Source: JACQXM01 sp964569425 | Lineage (GTDB): Bacteria; Planctomycetota; Phycisphaerae; UBA1845 | NCBI GenBank assembly: GCA_964569425.1 | Contig: CAZMVD010000107.1 | Location: forward strand, 1-14,967 | Length of the DNA stretch: 14,967 nt | Direction: 5' to 3' | In this document: positions 13,182-14,967 of the stretch, one piece after another | Position numbering within the stretch: the stretch's first letter is position 1 | Layout: each line of letters opens with the position of its first letter | The notes under the pieces: model-generated | Database searches by the model: none | Told to the model about the DNA's origin: nothing | What the model saw: only the letters and a program-made list of their open reading frames with translations | Position numbers and translations under genes: made by a program

Positions 13182-14885
13182 TTACTTCCGTCTCACCCAC
13201 CACACCGCCCCGCCGCAGCACAGCGCCAGCGCCGGCCAGACGAATATGGTGAACATCTGCACGACCTTCTCCGTCGAAGAACTTTCGATCTGCAGGACCG
13301 CTGAATCGATCGGCTTGCCGATGTTCATAAACTGCGTGTTGTCATTCAGCCAGTGCAGGGAGTTGATCAGCAGCGTGACGTTGCCCGGGTTGCGCGAGCG
13401 AATCACGAACCCCTGCGGGCCCATGGCCACCTCGCGGGCAAAGGCCACCTGATCCTCAGCAAAATCCCGCGCGCTGACCACGACGATTTTGGCGTCGCCC
13501 CTGGTCGCCGCCACGGCCAGCGTATACGGGCCTTCCAGGTCCTCCGGCTCGCGCGTCAGATAGCCGCGCTCCCGCTGCTGGTCTTCATAGCGCTGGATGT
13601 TCTTCACGCCCCACAGCCCGTCGCGCTTGGGTTGGATCACCAGCGGCGCCAGCGTGACTCCTTCCGGCGCGGGACTTGCGAGTTCCAGCGGCGCACACCA
13701 CGGCAGCGAGAGCCGCCGCGCCTGCGCCCCGGTGACGATGTCGTGGTCGGTCACCTCCAGTCCGTCCATGAAGAAAAAATCGCGACGGACCACGTTGTAC
13801 TGTCCCGGTGCCGTGCTCACAAAGTCGATGAGCAGCGCCGACGTATCGACGGTGATGCCCCAGTTGTTCTTGAGGTATTCGCCGTATTCATAGGTTCCCG
13901 GAATCGGCCCGAACGGCCCTGGCGCCCACCCCGCAATGAACAGTGCCCGACCCTTGTCGCCCATGGCCGACAGCAGTGCCTGCCGCTGCGCATCGGAGAA
14001 GGGCGGCTCCTGGCTCATCTGGCCCATGGGCCCGCGCTCCGGGGGCGTGGGCTTGAACACCACGAAGATCGTCCGCGTGGGGGCAGGATCGATCGCCGGC
14101 GGCATTTCGCTGCTCTTCAGGTCCCATTCGTGGACGATGAAGTTGGCGTCCTCAAGCTGCTGTTTCATCGTGCCGTACGGCGCCGGCGGCTGGCCGGGCA
14201 TGAAGCCGCCAAGAAACAGCGGCATGCCCCCGTAGCGCACAAACACCACTGCCGTCTGTTCCTTGTGGGTGACCCGCAGTATGGCCGAGGTCAACTTCTC
14301 TTCGCCTTTGAACGCCCGCTGGTCGAACCGCGCCCGCGCCCCCGCCCCCTGATCCACCGGCGGCCACACCGAGCCGAAATCGACCACCCGCGCTTCCTCG
14401 TCGGTTTCCGCGGTGGTGACGATGGTCACCTCAAACCCCCGGACCTGATCGATGCTGTCGTAATCAATCTCGGGAAAGATCAACTGCTCTCTGATTCCCA
14501 ATGTGTAGTTGCCCCGCCCGTCGAAAGCGTTGGCGCTCACCCCGCGGAAGTCGCGGGTACGCGGCAGAGCAACGTTCACTAGCCGATCGAGAAACGCGAA
14601 CATGCGCTCCCCCCGAAGGGTGACCTTCACGCCGATCGGGTTGCCCTCTCTCAGCTTGAAGTTGGCGACGCTCTTGCGCGCCCGCGTCACGACCGGCCTT
14701 TGACCGGTGATTTTCGCCAAGTCCTGGCTGGCGCTATCGAGCGACTTGGCGTTGGTCAACGCCTCGCCGAGGCCGATGTTCAAAACGACCTTGGATAGGC
14801 TCGGCACCGCCATTGGCGATGCATAGCCGAACTCCTCGGTCAAGGTCGGCGCGATCTCTTGGTTGTACCGTTCTCTCAATCGCAT
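13182..14885 (-). CDS. Chimeric ORF: ribosomal protein L5 (rplE) 5' part joined to a GldG-like ABC transporter auxiliary protein
   Basis: From ATG 14885, residues 1-166 are ribosomal protein L5, the 5S rRNA-binding protein of the large subunit: MRLRERYNQEIAPTL, VVLNIGLGEAL, TGQRPVVTRARKSVANFKLR, VTLRGERMFAFLDRL, LPRTRDFRGVS, FDGRGNYTLGI, EQLIFPEIDYD and TTAETDEEAR. The normal L5 ending (about 12-14 residues, LLxxLGMPF-type) is missing. At about base 14390 the frame becomes VVDFGSVWPPVDQG and then the C-terminal part of a GldG-like protein (ABC_transp_aux type): GEEKLTSAILRVTHKEQTAV, a long periplasmic region, and a last membrane helix (MFTIFVWPALALCCGGAVWW) before VRRK. The GldG N-terminus is absent. 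Upstream neighbour: the L24 tail, as in spc operons. Downstream: DUF4340, as in gld-type operons. Hence a join of two loci, by assembly error or rearrangement. Confidence 0.85.
   Translation of the reverse strand: MRLRERYNQEIAPTLTEEFGYASPMAVPSLSKVVLNIGLGEALTNAKSLDSASQDLAKITGQRPVVTRARKSVANFKLREGNPIGVKVTLRGERMFAFLDRLVNVALPRTRDFRGVSANAFDGRGNYTLGIREQLIFPEIDYDSIDQVRGFEVTIVTTAETDEEARVVDFGSVWPPVDQGAGARARFDQRAFKGEEKLTSAILRVTHKEQTAVVFVRYGGMPLFLGGFMPGQPPAPYGTMKQQLEDANFIVHEWDLKSSEMPPAIDPAPTRTIFVVFKPTPPERGPMGQMSQEPPFSDAQRQALLSAMGDKGRALFIAGWAPGPFGPIPGTYEYGEYLKNNWGITVDTSALLIDFVSTAPGQYNVVRRDFFFMDGLEVTDHDIVTGAQARRLSLPWCAPLELASPAPEGVTLAPLVIQPKRDGLWGVKNIQRYEDQQRERGYLTREPEDLEGPYTLAVAATRGDAKIVVVSARDFAEDQVAFAREVAMGPQGFVIRSRNPGNVTLLINSLHWLNDNTQFMNIGKPIDSAVLQIESSSTEKVVQMFTIFVWPALALCCGGAVWWVRRK
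14385..14396 (-). other. Junction between rplE and gldG-like sequence
   Basis: Minus-strand codons GAA GCG CGG GTG lie at the boundary: L5 homology ends at ...DEEAR and GldG-like sequence starts at VVDFG. By hand count GC is about 60% in 14401-14880 and about 67% in 13921-14400, so base composition also changes across the join. Confidence 0.7.
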
Positions 14886-14889
14886 TGCT

Positions 14890-14967
14890 CTAATCCAGTG
14901 GCCCGCCGCATGTGCGACAGACGCGGTGCTTGGAGCCGTCGGGCTCCAGTCTGAAGCCAACCCGCAC
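14890..14967 (-). CDS. rplX: Ribosomal protein L24, C-terminal end (5' part outside the window)
   Basis: The last 26 codons are open from the window edge: VRVGFRLEPDGSKHRVCRTC, then GGPLD and TAG at 14890-14892. The pattern RVGFRxxxDGxKxRVCRxCG is the conserved end of bacterial L24 with its Cys-x-x-Cys pair, an early-assembly protein of the large subunit. The L5 start codon follows after 4 nt (TAG-AGCA-ATG), the usual tight spacing of rplX-rplE in the spc operon. The fragment is short, but motif and context agree. Confidence 0.85.
   Translation of the reverse strand: MRVGFRLEPDGSKHRVCRTCGGPLD

Noticed and set aside
13353..14582. 409-codon plus-strand open frame
   Set aside because: Antisense to the L5-GldG ORF; composition is Arg/His-rich shadow sequence.
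14886..14960. TTG 14960 as start of the L5 ORF
   Set aside because: It would overlap the L24 coding end; ATG 14885 gives the standard L5 N-terminus 4 nt after the L24 stop.

Overview
The window looks like a high-GC Planctomycetota-type bacterial chromosome fragment, probably from a metagenome. This is inferred from a secreted S46 peptidase, a VPxTSxWGL (IPTL-CTERM-like) sorting tail, a GldG/DUF4340 pair, a DUF6932 protein, an RCC1-repeat secreted protein and a REP-associated transposase; no taxonomic marker was searched. Both ends cut genes: an RCC1-repeat protein runs off base 1 and the ribosomal protein L24 gene (rplX) runs off base 14967. Every gene except arsR is on the minus strand.

Layout, left to right. 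1-522: secreted RCC1-repeat protein, partial. 523-887: no gene, but a nested inverted repeat just past the peptidase stop. 888-2978: secreted S46 dipeptidyl-peptidase with the DPP7-type glycine. 3065-3722: a REPtron, i.e. a Y1/HUH TnpA-REP transposase between two identical inverted 26-bp palindromic units. 3749-5122: a divergent arsenic module (arsM and a cysteine-rich arsR) whose two promoters share one dyad operator over the arsR start codon. 5264-5687: hicBA toxin-antitoxin locus with an intact hicB and a frameshifted hicA. 6084-7167: remnant of an ankyrin gene, a degenerate third REP-like unit, then a DUF6932 nucleotidyltransferase-like gene overlapping by 4 nt a gene for an internally duplicated coiled-coil protein. 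7494-10391: a 965-codon ORF joining an M14 zinc carboxypeptidase with a C-terminal sorting tail to a second signal peptide and an ankyrin-repeat domain. 10613-13069: DUF4340 protein. 13182-14885: one ORF joining nearly all of ribosomal protein L5 to the C-terminal part of a GldG-like ABC transporter auxiliary protein. 14890-14967: the tail of L24.

How the parts fit. GldG-like and DUF4340 proteins are usual neighbours in gliding-type/auxiliary ABC exporter operons. The L24-L5 order and 4-nt spacing are those of the spc ribosomal operon. The two meet at about 14390 inside one ORF, which is most simply explained by a chimeric assembly join or a real rearrangement. The 3500-7600 stretch is accessory: a REP transposase, a decayed TA locus, arsenic resistance, a 58-bp exact repeat of the ankyrin 3' end flanking the DUF6932 module, and REP-like units. 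The main things to check are the L5-GldG join, the carboxypeptidase-ankyrin fusion, the duplicated ankyrin tail around the DUF6932 pair, and the broken hicA.
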